A program made the position numbers and the translations under genes. The notes below the pieces were generated by a model. That model did no database searches. It saw only the letters and a program-made list of their open reading frames with translations, and was not told the origin of the DNA. Shown one piece after another: positions 1-8,200 of a DNA stretch of 64,000 bases (its first letter is position 1; each line of letters opens with the position of its first letter). Source of the DNA: Streptomyces collinus. GTDB taxonomy: Bacteria; Actinomycetota; Actinomycetes; Streptomycetales; Streptomycetaceae. Where the stretch lies: positions 4,402,001 to 4,466,000 of the forward strand of contig NZ_CP133771.1 in NCBI RefSeq assembly GCF_031348265.1. The letters are read 5' to 3'.

Positions 1-1429
1 TGATCGTCGCCGTCGGGCCGTTACGGTGCTTTCCCACGATGATGTCCGCCTCGCCCGCGCGCGGCGACTCCTTCTCGTACGCGTCCTCGCGGTGCAGAAG
101 GATCACCATGTCGGCGTCCTGCTCGATGGAACCCGACTCACGCAGGTCGGACACCATCGGCTTCTTGTCCGTACGCTGCTCGGGACCACGGTTCAGCTGG
201 GAGAGCGCGATCACCGGAACCTCCAGCTCCTTCGCCAGGAGCTTGAGGTTCCGGGACATGTCCGAGACTTCCTGCTGCCGGCTCTCGGAGCGCTTGGAAC
301 CACCGGCCTGCATCAGCTGCAGATAGTCGATGATCACGAGCTTGATGTCGTTGCGCTGCTTCAGCCGACGGCACTTCGCACGAATCTCCATCATCGACAG
401 GTTCGGGGAGTCGTCGATGTAGAGCGGTGCGGACGAGACCTCGGGCATCCGGCGCGCCAGGCGCGTCCAGTCGTCGTCCGTCATGGTGCCGGACCGCATG
501 TGGTGCAGGGCGACGCGGGCCTCTGCGGACAGCAGACGCATCGCGATCTCGTTGCGCCCCATCTCCAGGGAGAAGATGACGCTCGGCAGGTTGTGCTTGA
601 TCGACGCGGCCCGGGCGAAGTCCAGAGCGAGCGTCGACTTACCCATCGCGGGACGGGCCGCGATGACGATCATCTGCCCCGGGTGCAGACCGTTGGTCAG
701 GGAGTCGAGGTCGGTGAATCCCGTGGGGACGCCCGTCATCTCGCCGCTGCGTGAGCCGATCGCCTCGATCTCGTCGAGCGCGCCCTCCATGATGTCGCCG
801 AGCGGCAGGTAGTCCTCGCTGGTGCGCTGCTCGGTGACCGCGTAGACCTCCGCCTGGGCGCGGTTGACGATCTCGTCGACGTCGTCGTCGGCCGCGTATC
901 CCATCTGTGTGATGCGGGTACCCGCCTCGACCAGTCGGCGCAGGACGGCCCGCTCGTGGACGATCTCCGCGTAGTACGCCGCGTTGGCCGCCGTGGGGAC
1001 CGTCTGGACGAGGGTGTGCAGATACGAGGCCCCGCCGACCTTGTTGATCTCGCCGCGTTTGGTGAGCTCGGCCGCGATCGTGATGGGGTCCGCCGGCTCG
1101 CCCTTGGCATAGACGTCGAGGACAGCCTGGTAGATCGTCTCGTGGGCCGGCTTGTAGAAGTCGTGGCCCTTGAGGATCTCGACGACGTCGGCGATGGCGT
1201 CCTTGGACAGGAGCATGCCGCCGAGGACGGACTGCTCGGCGTCGATGTCCTGCGGCGGTACCCGCTCGAACGACGGGGCCGATCCGCCGTCCCACCCACC
1301 GTTGTCCCTGCCGCGCTCGTGCTGTTCGTCGCGGCCGCGGGCTCCGTCACCACGTCGGCGGGAGGCGGGCAGACGATCACTGGGACCGCTGTCGGCCCAC
1401 GGATCGTCCAAGGGCTCGGAAATGCTCAC
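1..1429 (-). CDS. dnaB: Replicative DNA helicase DnaB (3' end outside window)
   Basis: Hexameric helicase that unwinds DNA at the replication fork and is loaded at oriC. The GTG start at 1429 follows GGAGGAGG and opens VSISEPLDDPWADSG. After a charged linker comes the N-terminal domain (from about residue 60, DIDAEQSVLGGMLL), then the RecA-type core with Walker A AARPAMGKST near residue 260, Walker B VIIDYLQLM near 365, and SQLNRGPEQR further on. 476 codons are present and the reading stops at GPTATI, so by family length only about 15 C-terminal residues should be missing. No intein is visible in the Walker A region. The upstream intergenic region carries a DnaA-box cluster, which could tie expression to DnaA (inference). 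Identification is secure. Confidence 0.97.
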   Translation of the reverse strand, partial: MSISEPLDDPWADSGPSDRLPASRRRGDGARGRDEQHERGRDNGGWDGGSAPSFERVPPQDIDAEQSVLGGMLLSKDAIADVVEILKGHDFYKPAHETIYQAVLDVYAKGEPADPITIAAELTKRGEINKVGGASYLHTLVQTVPTAANAAYYAEIVHERAVLRRLVEAGTRITQMGYAADDDVDEIVNRAQAEVYAVTEQRTSEDYLPLGDIMEGALDEIEAIGSRSGEMTGVPTGFTDLDSLTNGLHPGQMIVIAARPAMGKSTLALDFARAASIKHNLPSVIFSLEMGRNEIAMRLLSAEARVALHHMRSGTMTDDDWTRLARRMPEVSSAPLYIDDSPNLSMMEIRAKCRRLKQRNDIKLVIIDYLQLMQAGGSKRSESRQQEVSDMSRNLKLLAKELEVPVIALSQLNRGPEQRTDKKPMVSDLRESGSIEQDADMVILLHREDAYEKESPRAGEADIIVGKHRNGPTATI

Positions 1430-1612
1430 CGAGCCACCTCCTCCCGTCCGCCGAAGCAGACCTAGCCGTGCCCCTCTGTTCTACGGCACGGCACTGACAA
1501 ATAAGAGGCCCAACTCCGGTTGGCACGCGCCGGTTTTGTGGCGTTTTGAAAACCGGCGGACGGAGCGGGCGCCGGACCACCGTAGGCCTGTCGGCACCGT
1601 CAGCCAATCTGG

Positions 1613-1875
1613 TTATCCACAGGCCATGTGGACGACGGCCCAGATGCTGTGGAGAACTCCGCGAAACCTGTGCACGACCCGGTGGACAGGCCTGTGAACA
1701 AGCAGCGACCCTCACGAGGTGAACCACCCTGACCTGCACCTTTGTCGTCCACCGGCTGTGCAGAAGAAAAACTTTCGCAACAGGCCCAAGATCGCCTCGA
1801 ACAGTGCACAGCCGTGCGCACCCCAGGACAGAAAGTAAGGGTCGCAAAAGCTTTGCATCTCTTACCTGTGGACGA
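1613..1875. promoter_or_regulatory. DnaA-box cluster between dnaB and the MATE gene
   Basis: Seven 9-mers resemble the Streptomyces DnaA box (YYRTCCACA): TTATCCACA at 1613-1621, then on the minus strand TCGTCCACA 1627-1635, TTCTCCACA 1648-1656, TCGTGCACA 1669-1677 and CTGTCCACC 1681-1689, TCGTCCACC at 1745-1753 on plus, and TCGTCCACA 1867-1875 on minus. They fill most of the 460-base gap between the divergent dnaB and MATE genes. No reading frame in the gap looks real. The cluster could bind DnaA as a regulator of dnaB or as a titration site (inference). Confidence 0.65.
1835..1865. promoter_or_regulatory. Inverted repeat upstream of the MATE gene
   Basis: A symmetric dyad centred on 1850: GTAAG (1835-1839) pairs with CTTAC (1861-1865), and GCAAA (1844-1848) with TTTGC (1852-1856), with matching 4-base gaps. 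It covers the proposed -35 element of the next gene, so it looks like an operator. The regulator is unknown. Confidence 0.4.
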
Positions 1876-1882
1876 TTAGATT
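1853..1882 (+). promoter_or_regulatory. Candidate promoter of the MATE gene, likely leaderless
   Basis: TTGCAT (1853-1858), an 18-base spacer, then TAGATT (1877-1882). The predicted start of transcription, 7-8 bases on, falls on the A of the ATG at 1890. No ribosome binding site precedes the gene. A DnaA box (1867-1875) lies in the spacer. Confidence 0.45.
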
Positions 1883-1889
1883 GATGCAC

Positions 1890-3227
1890 ATGACACAGGC
1901 CCCCGCGCGCCGTCGAACCGGCCGGAGACAGCACGACCGAGAGATCGTCGCGCTGGCCGTGCCCGCCTTCGGCGCCCTCGTCGCCGAGCCCCTCTTCCTC
2001 ATCGCCGACACCGCCATCGTGGGCCACCTGGGCACCGCCCAACTCGCCGGTCTCGGCGTCGCCTCGGCTCTGCTGATGACTGCCGTGAGCGTCTTCGTCT
2101 TCCTCGCCTACGCCACGACGGCCGCGGTTGCCCGTCGCGTCGGAGCGGGAGACCTCCAGGCCGCCATCCGCCAAGGCATGGACGGTATCTGGCTGGCACT
2201 GCTCCTCGGCGCTGCCGTCGTCGCCGTCGCTCTGCCGACAGCACCCCATCTCGTGGACCTCTTCGGTGCCTCGGACGCGGCAGCCCCCTACGCGATCACC
2301 TATCTGCGCATCTCCGTGCTCGGCATACCGGCCATGCTCGTGGTCCTCGCCGCGACGGGTGTCCTGCGCGGTCTGCAGGACACCAGGACTCCGCTCTACG
2401 TCGCCATCGCCGGCTTCGTCGCCAACGCCGCCCTCAACGCCGGGCTCGTCTACGGCGCCGATCTGGGGATAGCCGGTTCCGCGTGGGGCACCGTCATCGC
2501 CCAGTGCGGCATGGCTGCGGTCTATCTCGTGGTGGTTCTGCGAGGAGCACGCAAGCATGGCGCTTCGCTACGCCCGGATGCCGCCGGGATCAGGGCCTCC
2601 GCCCAAGCCGGTGTGCCCCTGCTGGTGCGCACCCTCTCCCTGCGGGCGATCCTGCTGATCGCCACGGCGGTCGCCGCCCGTCTAGGTGATGCCGACATCG
2701 CCGCCCACCAGATCATCCTCTCCCTGTGGAGCCTGCTGGCCTTCGCCCTCGACGCCATCGCCATCGCGGGGCAGGCCATCATCGGTCGCTACCTCGGAGC
2801 CGGTGACGCCCAAGGCGCCCGGGACGCCTGCCGCCGCATGGTCGAGTGGGGTATCGCCGTCGGGGTCGTTCTCGGCATTCTGGTGGTCATCACCCGACCG
2901 GCGTTCTTGCCCCTGTTCACCAGCGACCCGGCAGTCCAGGATGTGGCGCTGCCCGCCCTGATCATCGTCGCTCTCTCCCAGCCCATCTCCGGCATCGTCT
3001 TCGTCCTGGACGGGGTCCTGATGGGTGCCGGAGACGGCCCTTACCTGGCCTGGGCGATGCTGATCACTCTGGCGGTCTTCACGCCGGTCGCTCTGCTGGT
3101 ACCGGTACTGGGCGGCGGTCTCACCGCTCTCTGGGCCACGATGACGCTGATGATGACTGTGCGAATGCTGACCCTGTGGCTTCGCACTCGCTCGGGCCGC
3201 TGGATCGTGACGGGCGCGACCCGCTGA
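1890..3227 (+). CDS. MATE family multidrug/metabolite efflux transporter
   Basis: A 445-residue integral membrane protein with about 12 hydrophobic segments in two related halves, the length and layout of MATE (DinF-branch) exporters, which export drugs or metabolites by H+ or Na+ antiport. The start of the first half reads IVALAVPAFGALVAEPLF and the conserved GVLRGLQDTRTPL lies around residue 160. ATG 1890 is preferred because a good -10 lies directly upstream and there is no Shine-Dalgarno. ATG 1884 and TTG 1881 are in-frame alternatives. It stands alone, ends in a strong terminator before rplI, and is followed by three parS-like sites. Substrate cannot be told from sequence. Confidence 0.9.
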   Translation: MTQAPARRRTGRRQHDREIVALAVPAFGALVAEPLFLIADTAIVGHLGTAQLAGLGVASALLMTAVSVFVFLAYATTAAVARRVGAGDLQAAIRQGMDGIWLALLLGAAVVAVALPTAPHLVDLFGASDAAAPYAITYLRISVLGIPAMLVVLAATGVLRGLQDTRTPLYVAIAGFVANAALNAGLVYGADLGIAGSAWGTVIAQCGMAAVYLVVVLRGARKHGASLRPDAAGIRASAQAGVPLLVRTLSLRAILLIATAVAARLGDADIAAHQIILSLWSLLAFALDAIAIAGQAIIGRYLGAGDAQGARDACRRMVEWGIAVGVVLGILVVITRPAFLPLFTSDPAVQDVALPALIIVALSQPISGIVFVLDGVLMGAGDGPYLAWAMLITLAVFTPVALLVPVLGGGLTALWATMTLMMTVRMLTLWLRTRSGRWIVTGATR

Positions 3228-3229
3228 CC

Positions 3230-3243
3230 GTTTCACGTGAAAC
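3230..3243. other. parS: parS site (perfect)
   Basis: GTTTCACGTGAAAC, the exact Streptomyces ParB-binding palindrome, 3 bases after the MATE stop codon. Confidence 0.93.
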
Positions 3244-3250
3244 GCTGCCT

Positions 3251-3264
3251 GTTTCACGTGAACA
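3251..3264. other. parS: Degenerate parS half-matched site
   Basis: GTTTCACGTGAACA: 12 of 14 bases match, the last two differ. It lies between two perfect sites, so it may be a decayed copy that still helps ParB spread. Confidence 0.55.
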
Positions 3265-3287
3265 CGGTGTGCTCCACAGAACGCGGT

Positions 3288-3301
3288 GTTTCACGTGAAA
3301 C
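3288..3301. other. parS: parS site (perfect)
   Basis: Exact 14-bp palindrome in the MATE-rplI intergenic region, third of the local trio. Confidence 0.93.
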
Positions 3302-3364
3302 AGGCGGACGCCGGGGCGGAAGGCACCTGCCCAAGAAGCGGGAGGCACCTGCCCAACAAAACGA

Positions 3365-3396
3365 ATGGGGCCACACCCCGTAGGGTGCGGCCCCAT
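3365..3396. terminator. Bidirectional terminator between MATE gene and rplI
   Basis: ATGGGGCC, one mismatch, CACCC, loop CGTA, GGGTG, mismatch, GGCCCCAT. It lies between two convergent genes. Confidence 0.75.
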
Positions 3397-3423
3397 CGCT
3401 TACTGCTTCAGCACGCGCGGCAC

Positions 3424-3870
3424 TCAGGCCGCGACGACCTCGATGTTCACCTTCGCGGCGACCTCGGGGTGCAGACGCACGGACGTCTCGTGAGCGCCCA
3501 GCGTCTTGATCGGCGAGCCGAGCTCGATGCGGCGCTTGTCGACCTCGGGGCCACCGGAAGCCTTGATCGCGGAAGCGATGTCGGCCGGGGTGACGGAACC
3601 GAAGAGACGACCGGCGTCGCCGGAGCGAACGGCCAGACGGACCTTGACGCCCTCGAGCTGGGCCTTCACAGCGTTGGCCTGCTCGATGGTCTGGATCTCG
3701 TGGATCTTGCGAGCACGACGGATCTGCTCGACGTCCTTCTCGCCACCCTTGGTCCAGCGGATAGCGAACTTCCGCGGGATCAGGTAGTTGCGAGCGTAAC
3801 CGTCCTTGACGTCGACGACGTCGCCCGCGGCACCGAGGCCGGAGACCTCGTGGGTGAGGATGATCTTCAT
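3424..3870 (-). CDS. rplI: 50S ribosomal protein L9
   Basis: 148 residues, the normal length. The N-terminus [20 protein letters not shown] is the conserved rRNA-binding domain, followed by a long helix and the C-terminal domain ending VNIEVVAA. L9 binds 23S rRNA near the L1 stalk. It is the last gene of rpsF-ssb-rpsR-rplI, 18 bases after rpsR, a common bacterial order. The ATG follows a clear ribosome binding site (AAGGGAAGGG on the coding strand). Confidence 0.97.
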   Translation of the reverse strand: MKIILTHEVSGLGAAGDVVDVKDGYARNYLIPRKFAIRWTKGGEKDVEQIRRARKIHEIQTIEQANAVKAQLEGVKVRLAVRSGDAGRLFGSVTPADIASAIKASGGPEVDKRRIELGSPIKTLGAHETSVRLHPEVAAKVNIEVVAA

Positions 3871-3888
3871 GAGTCGGTCACCCTTCCC

Positions 3889-4125
3889 TTATCGCGCGGT
3901 GGAGGTGTAGGGCAGCAGCGCCATCTCACGGCTGTTCTTCACGGCCGTGGCGACGTCACGCTGGTGCTGCGTGCAGTTGCCGGTCACGCGGCGGGCACGG
4001 ATCTTGCCGCGGTCGGAAATGAACTTCCGCAGCATGTTCGTGTCCTTGTAGTCCACGTACGTGACCTTGTCCTTGCAGAATGCGCAGACCTTCTTCTTCG
4101 GCTTGCGCACAGGCGGCTTAGCCAT
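3889..4125 (-). CDS. rpsR: 30S ribosomal protein S18, cysteine-containing form
   Basis: 78 residues with the S18 core ([20 protein letters not shown]). It keeps cysteines in VCAFCKDK and GNCTQHQ, so it is the zinc-binding (C+) form. Actinobacteria often carry a second, cysteine-free S18 used under zinc limitation (family knowledge), and that copy is not in this window. S18 sits on the 30S platform beside S6, which is encoded by the first gene of this operon. Confidence 0.97.
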   Translation of the reverse strand: MAKPPVRKPKKKVCAFCKDKVTYVDYKDTNMLRKFISDRGKIRARRVTGNCTQHQRDVATAVKNSREMALLPYTSTAR

Positions 4126-4170
4126 GGTGTTTCTCCTGTGTGATCAAGAAGTGTGAGTGCGAGCCCGCCC

Positions 4171-4767
4171 CTAGAAGGGGGGCTCGTCCGAGTAGCCGCC
4201 GCCACCGCCGCCGCCGGAGTTTCCACCCCAGCCGCCGCCACCGCCCTGGTTGCCACCGGCGGGAGCGCCGGTCGCCCACGGGTCGTCAGCGGGAGCGCCG
4301 CCGCCCTGCTGGCCACCGCCGGGGCCGCCGCCCCAGCCGCCGCCGCCCTGGGCGCCACCGCTACCGCCGCCGTAACCCCCCTGGCCGCCCTGGCCACCGC
4401 GGCCGGTGGTCTTGGTGACCTTGGCCGTGGCGTTGCGCAGGCTGGCGCCGACTTCCTCGACGTCCAGCTCGTAGACCGTGCGCTTGACACCCTCACGGTC
4501 CTCGTAGGACCGCTGCTTCAGCCGGCCCTGCACGATGACGCGCATGCCTCGCTGGAGCGACTCAGCGACGTTCTCCGCCGCCTGACGCCAGACCGAGCAG
4601 GTCAGGAACAGGCTCTCGCCGTCCTTCCACTCGTTCGTCTGACGGTCGAAGGTGCGGGGGGTGGACGCGACACGGAACTTCGCGACCGCCGCACCGGAGG
4701 GGGTGAAGCGCAGCTCGGGGTCATCGACAAGATTGCCGACGACCGTGATGACGGTCTCGCCTGCCAT
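4171..4767 (-). CDS. ssb: Single-stranded DNA-binding protein
   Basis: 198 residues. The OB fold fills about residues 1-110 ([20 protein letters not shown], then [13 protein letters not shown]). A long glycine-rich linker follows and the protein ends in the acidic tip SDEPPF, which recruits partner proteins. Ssb coats single strands at forks and in repair. Its position between rpsF and rpsR is the usual one. S. coelicolor has a second ssb elsewhere (memory), but the ribosomal context marks this as the main copy. Confidence 0.97.
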   Translation of the reverse strand: MAGETVITVVGNLVDDPELRFTPSGAAVAKFRVASTPRTFDRQTNEWKDGESLFLTCSVWRQAAENVAESLQRGMRVIVQGRLKQRSYEDREGVKRTVYELDVEEVGASLRNATAKVTKTTGRGGQGGQGGYGGGSGGAQGGGGWGGGPGGGQQGGGAPADDPWATGAPAGGNQGGGGGWGGNSGGGGGGGYSDEPPF

Positions 4768-4838
4768 GGGGGAACCTCTCGGCGGGTTTGCTCTGGCTGC
4801 TTGCTACTCGAATCCCGGGATCAGCTGAGCCGGGTGGC

Positions 4839-5129
4839 TCAGTGGGTCTCGGGGCGGAGGACCTTGGTCCGGAGGACCGACTCGTTCAGGTTCATCTGGC
4901 GGTCGAGCTCCTTGACGACCGCAGGCTCGGCCTGCAGGTCGATGACCGAGTAGATGCCCTCGGGCTTCTTCTTGATCTCGTACGCGAGACGACGACGGCC
5001 CCAGGTGTCGACCTTCTCGACCTTTCCGCCGCCGTCACGGACGACAGAGAGGAAGTTCTCGATCAACGGAGAGACAGCGCGCTCCTCGACCTCGGGGTCG
5101 AGGATGACCATCACCTCGTAGTGACGCAT
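4839..5129 (-). CDS. rpsF: 30S ribosomal protein S6
   Basis: 96 residues, normal for S6, opening [19 protein letters not shown] and carrying [16 protein letters not shown]. The start at 5129 is fixed by the strong AAAGGAGGTGGG just upstream. A longer frame to 5216 lacks family support. S6 pairs with S18 on the small subunit. First gene of the operon, so its promoter must lie in 5130-5393, a region shared with the divergent gene at 5394. Confidence 0.96.
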   Translation of the reverse strand: MRHYEVMVILDPEVEERAVSPLIENFLSVVRDGGGKVEKVDTWGRRRLAYEIKKKPEGIYSVIDLQAEPAVVKELDRQMNLNESVLRTKVLRPETH

Positions 5130-5393
5130 GTGGAACCCACCTCCTTTGGACTCAGCGGCCACGGTCGTTCCGTGGCAGGAGGGTTGTGATGCGTAGGCAA
5201 CGGTATCGGCCACCACTGACAGTCAGGGGTTCTGGCGAGAAGCCCCTGCCGTGACATGGGCAGACACCGGTGCGGACGGTACAGAGTACCCGCACAGCGG
5301 CTTGCGGTTGAAATCCGGCCGCCGGGGCAGCCAATCTGTACACATCGGGTGTGTATGGCGCTACGATGCGCCGCCTTTCGCAGGAGGTGCCCT

Positions 5394-5699
5394 ATGGCAC
5401 AGGCATTGCGACCCAACACCGCCGGCGGTCTCTTCGCCACGGACGGCAAACCCCATCCCCTCCAGGACACCCTGCTCGCGGTGACCCTGGTCCTGGGCCT
5501 CTTGTCGTTCCTCACGGCGATCATCGACGAAGACCTGCATGTGCTCAGCTCCTGGGCCGGCCTGGTGGGCATCCTCACGGGTGCGTACGGCCAGTGGATC
5601 TCGGAGACGACCCGGGAACGCTTCGGCCTGATCCTGGGCCTGGGCGCATCGGGGGTCGGGTTCTTCCTGGGCATGGCGCACGGCGGCCTCATCGGCTGA
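5394..5699 (+). CDS. Small conserved membrane protein, function unknown
   Basis: 101 residues with two or three hydrophobic segments (LLAVTLVLGLLSFLTAI about 28-44, then LVGILTGAYGQW, and LILGLGASGVGFFLGM near the end). ATG 5394 follows CAGGAGGTGCCCT, so it is a confident start, and the longer upstream frame is rejected. It is transcribed away from rpsF and ends at a strong hairpin before femX. I know it only as a conserved Streptomyces protein at this place and can assign no role. Confidence 0.8.
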   Translation: MAQALRPNTAGGLFATDGKPHPLQDTLLAVTLVLGLLSFLTAIIDEDLHVLSSWAGLVGILTGAYGQWISETTRERFGLILGLGASGVGFFLGMAHGGLIG

Positions 5700-5733
5700 C
5701 GCCAGGACACCCCCTCATCTGAACACCGGATCA

Positions 5734-5759
5734 CGCCCCGGCCGGCCTCGGCCGGGGCG
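5734..5759 (+). terminator. Terminator after the small membrane protein gene
   Basis: Perfect 11-bp stem CGCCCCGGCCG / CGGCCGGGGCG with a 4-base loop. Confidence 0.75.
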
Positions 5760-5866
5760 AAGGTCCCGTACGCCCAACCGGCGCGCTTCCAAGGCGCAGT
5801 AGGCTTCGCGCGAGAGCCGGAGCCCCTGTACCCATGGGGACACACCAGCCCGAGGAGCGCCCCGAA

Positions 5867-6988
5867 ATGAGCCTGACCCTGAGGACCATCAGTCGCGAGC
5901 AGCATCTGGCCTACATCCAGAGCCTGCCGTCGGCGAGCCACATGCAGGTCCCGGCCTGGGCTGACGTCAAGGCGGAGTGGCGCTCCGAGAACCTCGGCTG
6001 GTTCGACGACCGCACCGGCGAGATGGTCGGTGCCGGCCTGGTCCTCTACCGGCAGCTTCCCAAGATCAAGCGCTACCTCGCCTACCTGCCCGAGGGCCCG
6101 GTCATCAACTGGTTCGCGCCGAATCTGCAGGAATGGCTCGAACCGATGCTGGCGCATCTGAAGCAGCAGGGCGCCTTCTCCGTGAAGATGGGCCCGCCGG
6201 TGATCATCCGGCGCTGGGAAGCCCCCTCCATCAAGCAGGGCATCCAGAACCCGGACGTCAAGCGCCTGCGTGACATCGAGGCCGACCACATCGAGCCGCG
6301 CGCCTTCGAGGTGGCCGACAAGCTGCGCCGCATGGGCTGGCAGCAGGGCGAGGACGGCGGCGCCGGCTTCGGGGACGTCCAGCCCCGCTACGTGTACCAG
6401 GTGCCGCTGGCGAACCGCTCTCTGGAAGAGGTCCACAAGAACTTCAACCAGCTGTGGCGCCGCAACATCAAGAAGGCCGAGAAGGCCGGCGTCGAGGTCG
6501 TCCAGGGCGGCTACCAGGACCTTGAGGAATGGCAGCGGCTGTACGAGATCACGGCCATCCGCGACCACTTCCGGCCGCGCCCGCTGTCGTACTTCCAGCG
6601 CATGTGGACGGCCCTCAACACCGAGGACCCCAACCGCATGCGGCTGTACTTCGCCCGGCACAACGGCGTGAACCTGTCGGCCGCGACGATGCTGATCGTC
6701 GGCGGGCACGTCTGGTACTCCTACGGCGCCTCCGACAACATCGGCCGAGAGGTCCGGCCCTCGAACGCGATGCAGTGGCGGATGCTGCGCGACGCCTACG
6801 CGCTCGGCGCCACCGTCTACGACCTGCGCGGCATCTCCGACTCGCTGGACGAGACCGACCACCTCTTCGGCCTGATCCAGTTCAAGGTGGGTACCGGCGG
6901 CCAGGCGGCCGAATACCTCGGCGAGTGGGACTTCCCCCTGAACAAGCTGCTGCACAAGGCGCTCGACATCTACATGTCGCGCCGCTGA
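5867..6988 (+). CDS. femX: FemX-type peptidoglycan aminoacyltransferase
   Basis: 373 residues of the FemABX family, which use aminoacyl-tRNA to add amino acids to the peptide of lipid II in the cytoplasm. In Streptomyces the cross-bridge is a single glycine on LL-diaminopimelate and the SCO3904 orthologue is reported to add it (memory). Family features: SLPSASHMQVPAWADVKAEW near the start, EVHKNFNQLWRRNIKKAEKAG around residues 188-208, and a second acyltransferase-like half ending DFPLNKLLHKALDIYMSRR. ATG 5867 follows CGAGGAGCGC. ATG 5834 is possible but lacks a site. The next gene lies 81 bases on in the same direction. Confidence 0.9.
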   Translation: MSLTLRTISREQHLAYIQSLPSASHMQVPAWADVKAEWRSENLGWFDDRTGEMVGAGLVLYRQLPKIKRYLAYLPEGPVINWFAPNLQEWLEPMLAHLKQQGAFSVKMGPPVIIRRWEAPSIKQGIQNPDVKRLRDIEADHIEPRAFEVADKLRRMGWQQGEDGGAGFGDVQPRYVYQVPLANRSLEEVHKNFNQLWRRNIKKAEKAGVEVVQGGYQDLEEWQRLYEITAIRDHFRPRPLSYFQRMWTALNTEDPNRMRLYFARHNGVNLSAATMLIVGGHVWYSYGASDNIGREVRPSNAMQWRMLRDAYALGATVYDLRGISDSLDETDHLFGLIQFKVGTGGQAAEYLGEWDFPLNKLLHKALDIYMSRR

Positions 6989-7069
6989 TGTCCCGTTCAG
7001 TGCTTCTATACCCCTGATACACGGCAACCGCCGATACACGGCACCGCGAGAAAGGTTCCAGGTCCGGCC

Positions 7070-8101
7070 ATGGCGCTCACGCTCTACGTCGACACCGCGC
7101 GCTGGCGTGCGCACCACAAGCACGTGCAGGAGCAGTTCCCGGGCCTCGTGCCGGTCTGCAAGGGCAACGGCTACGGCTTCGGGCACGAGCGGCTGGCGGA
7201 GGAGGCCACACGGCTGGGCTCGGACGTCCTCGCCGTCGGCACGACGTACGAGGCCGCCCGGATCAAGGACTGGTTCGGCGGCGACCTGCTGGTGCTGACG
7301 CCGTACCGGCGGGGCGAGGAGCCGGTGCCGCTGCCGGACCGGGTCATCCGCTCCGTGTCGTCGATAGACGGCGTGTACGGCCTGGTCGGCGCCCGTGTGG
7401 TGATCGAGGTGATGTCCTCGATGAAGCGGCACGGCATCAGCGAGCAGGACCTGGCCCAGCTGCACGCCGCCATCGAGAACGTCCGCCTGGAGGGCTTCGC
7501 CATCCACCTGCCGCTGGACCGCACCGACGGCTCGGACGCCGTCGAGGAGGTCATCGGCTGGATGGACCGGCTGCGTGCCGCCCGGCTGCCCCTGCACACC
7601 ATGTTCGTCAGCCACCTCAAGGCCGAGGAACTCGCCCGGCTTCAGCAGCAGTTCCCGCAGACCCGCTTCCGGGCACGCATCGGCACGCGGCTCTGGCTGG
7701 GGGACCACGACGCCACGGAGTACCGCGGAGCGGTCCTGGACGTCACGCGCGTCGCCAAGGGCGACCGTTTCGGCTACCGGCAGCAGAAGGCTGCCTCCGA
7801 CGGCTTCCTGGTGGTCGTGGCGGGCGGTACGTCGCACGGAGTGGGTCTGGAGGCCCCCAAGGCTCTGCACGGCGTCATGCCGCGCGCCAAGGGCGTCGCA
7901 CGCGCCGGCCTCGCGACGGTCAACCGGAACCTTTCTCCGTTCGTCTGGGGCGGCAAGCAGCGCTGGTTCGCGGAGCCGCCGCACATGCAGGTGTCGATCC
8001 TGTTCGTGCCGGCGGACGCGCCCGAGCCGAAGGTCGGTGACGAGCTGGTGGCCCATCTGCGGCACACCACCACCCAGTTCGACCGCCTCATGGACCGCTG
8101 A
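7070..8101 (+). CDS. Alanine-racemase-like PLP protein
   Basis: 343 residues related to the fold-type III PLP barrel of alanine racemases. The PLP lysine is apparent as K31 in VCKGNGYGFGH. Later parts include GTRLWLGDHDA and VAKGDRFGYRQQKA, which resemble the C-terminal domain but differ from biosynthetic Alr. Streptomyces has a canonical alr elsewhere (family knowledge), so this is a paralogue. Sitting behind femX it may act on a cell-wall amino acid, but substrate and even racemase activity are unproven. It faces the glycosyltransferase gene across a strong hairpin. Confidence 0.75.
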   Translation: MALTLYVDTARWRAHHKHVQEQFPGLVPVCKGNGYGFGHERLAEEATRLGSDVLAVGTTYEAARIKDWFGGDLLVLTPYRRGEEPVPLPDRVIRSVSSIDGVYGLVGARVVIEVMSSMKRHGISEQDLAQLHAAIENVRLEGFAIHLPLDRTDGSDAVEEVIGWMDRLRAARLPLHTMFVSHLKAEELARLQQQFPQTRFRARIGTRLWLGDHDATEYRGAVLDVTRVAKGDRFGYRQQKAASDGFLVVVAGGTSHGVGLEAPKALHGVMPRAKGVARAGLATVNRNLSPFVWGGKQRWFAEPPHMQVSILFVPADAPEPKVGDELVAHLRHTTTQFDRLMDR

Positions 8102-8134
8102 ACCGGCTCGGCACCGACCGGCGCAACGCAACAA

Positions 8135-8165
8135 GAAGGCCGTACACGGTTCGTGTACGGCCTTC
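8135..8165. terminator. Bidirectional terminator
   Basis: Perfect 14-bp stem (GAAGGCCGTACACG and its complement) with a 3-base loop, between the convergent racemase-like and glycosyltransferase genes. Confidence 0.8.
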
Positions 8166-8200
8166 GATGTGTCCCGGCTACGGCATCCGGCGCCGTTCGC

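Noticed and set aside
5111-8134. 1007-codon open frame on the minus strand opposite femX
   Set aside because: Out-of-frame shadow of strongly supported plus-strand genes. Very high GC makes long antisense frames common.
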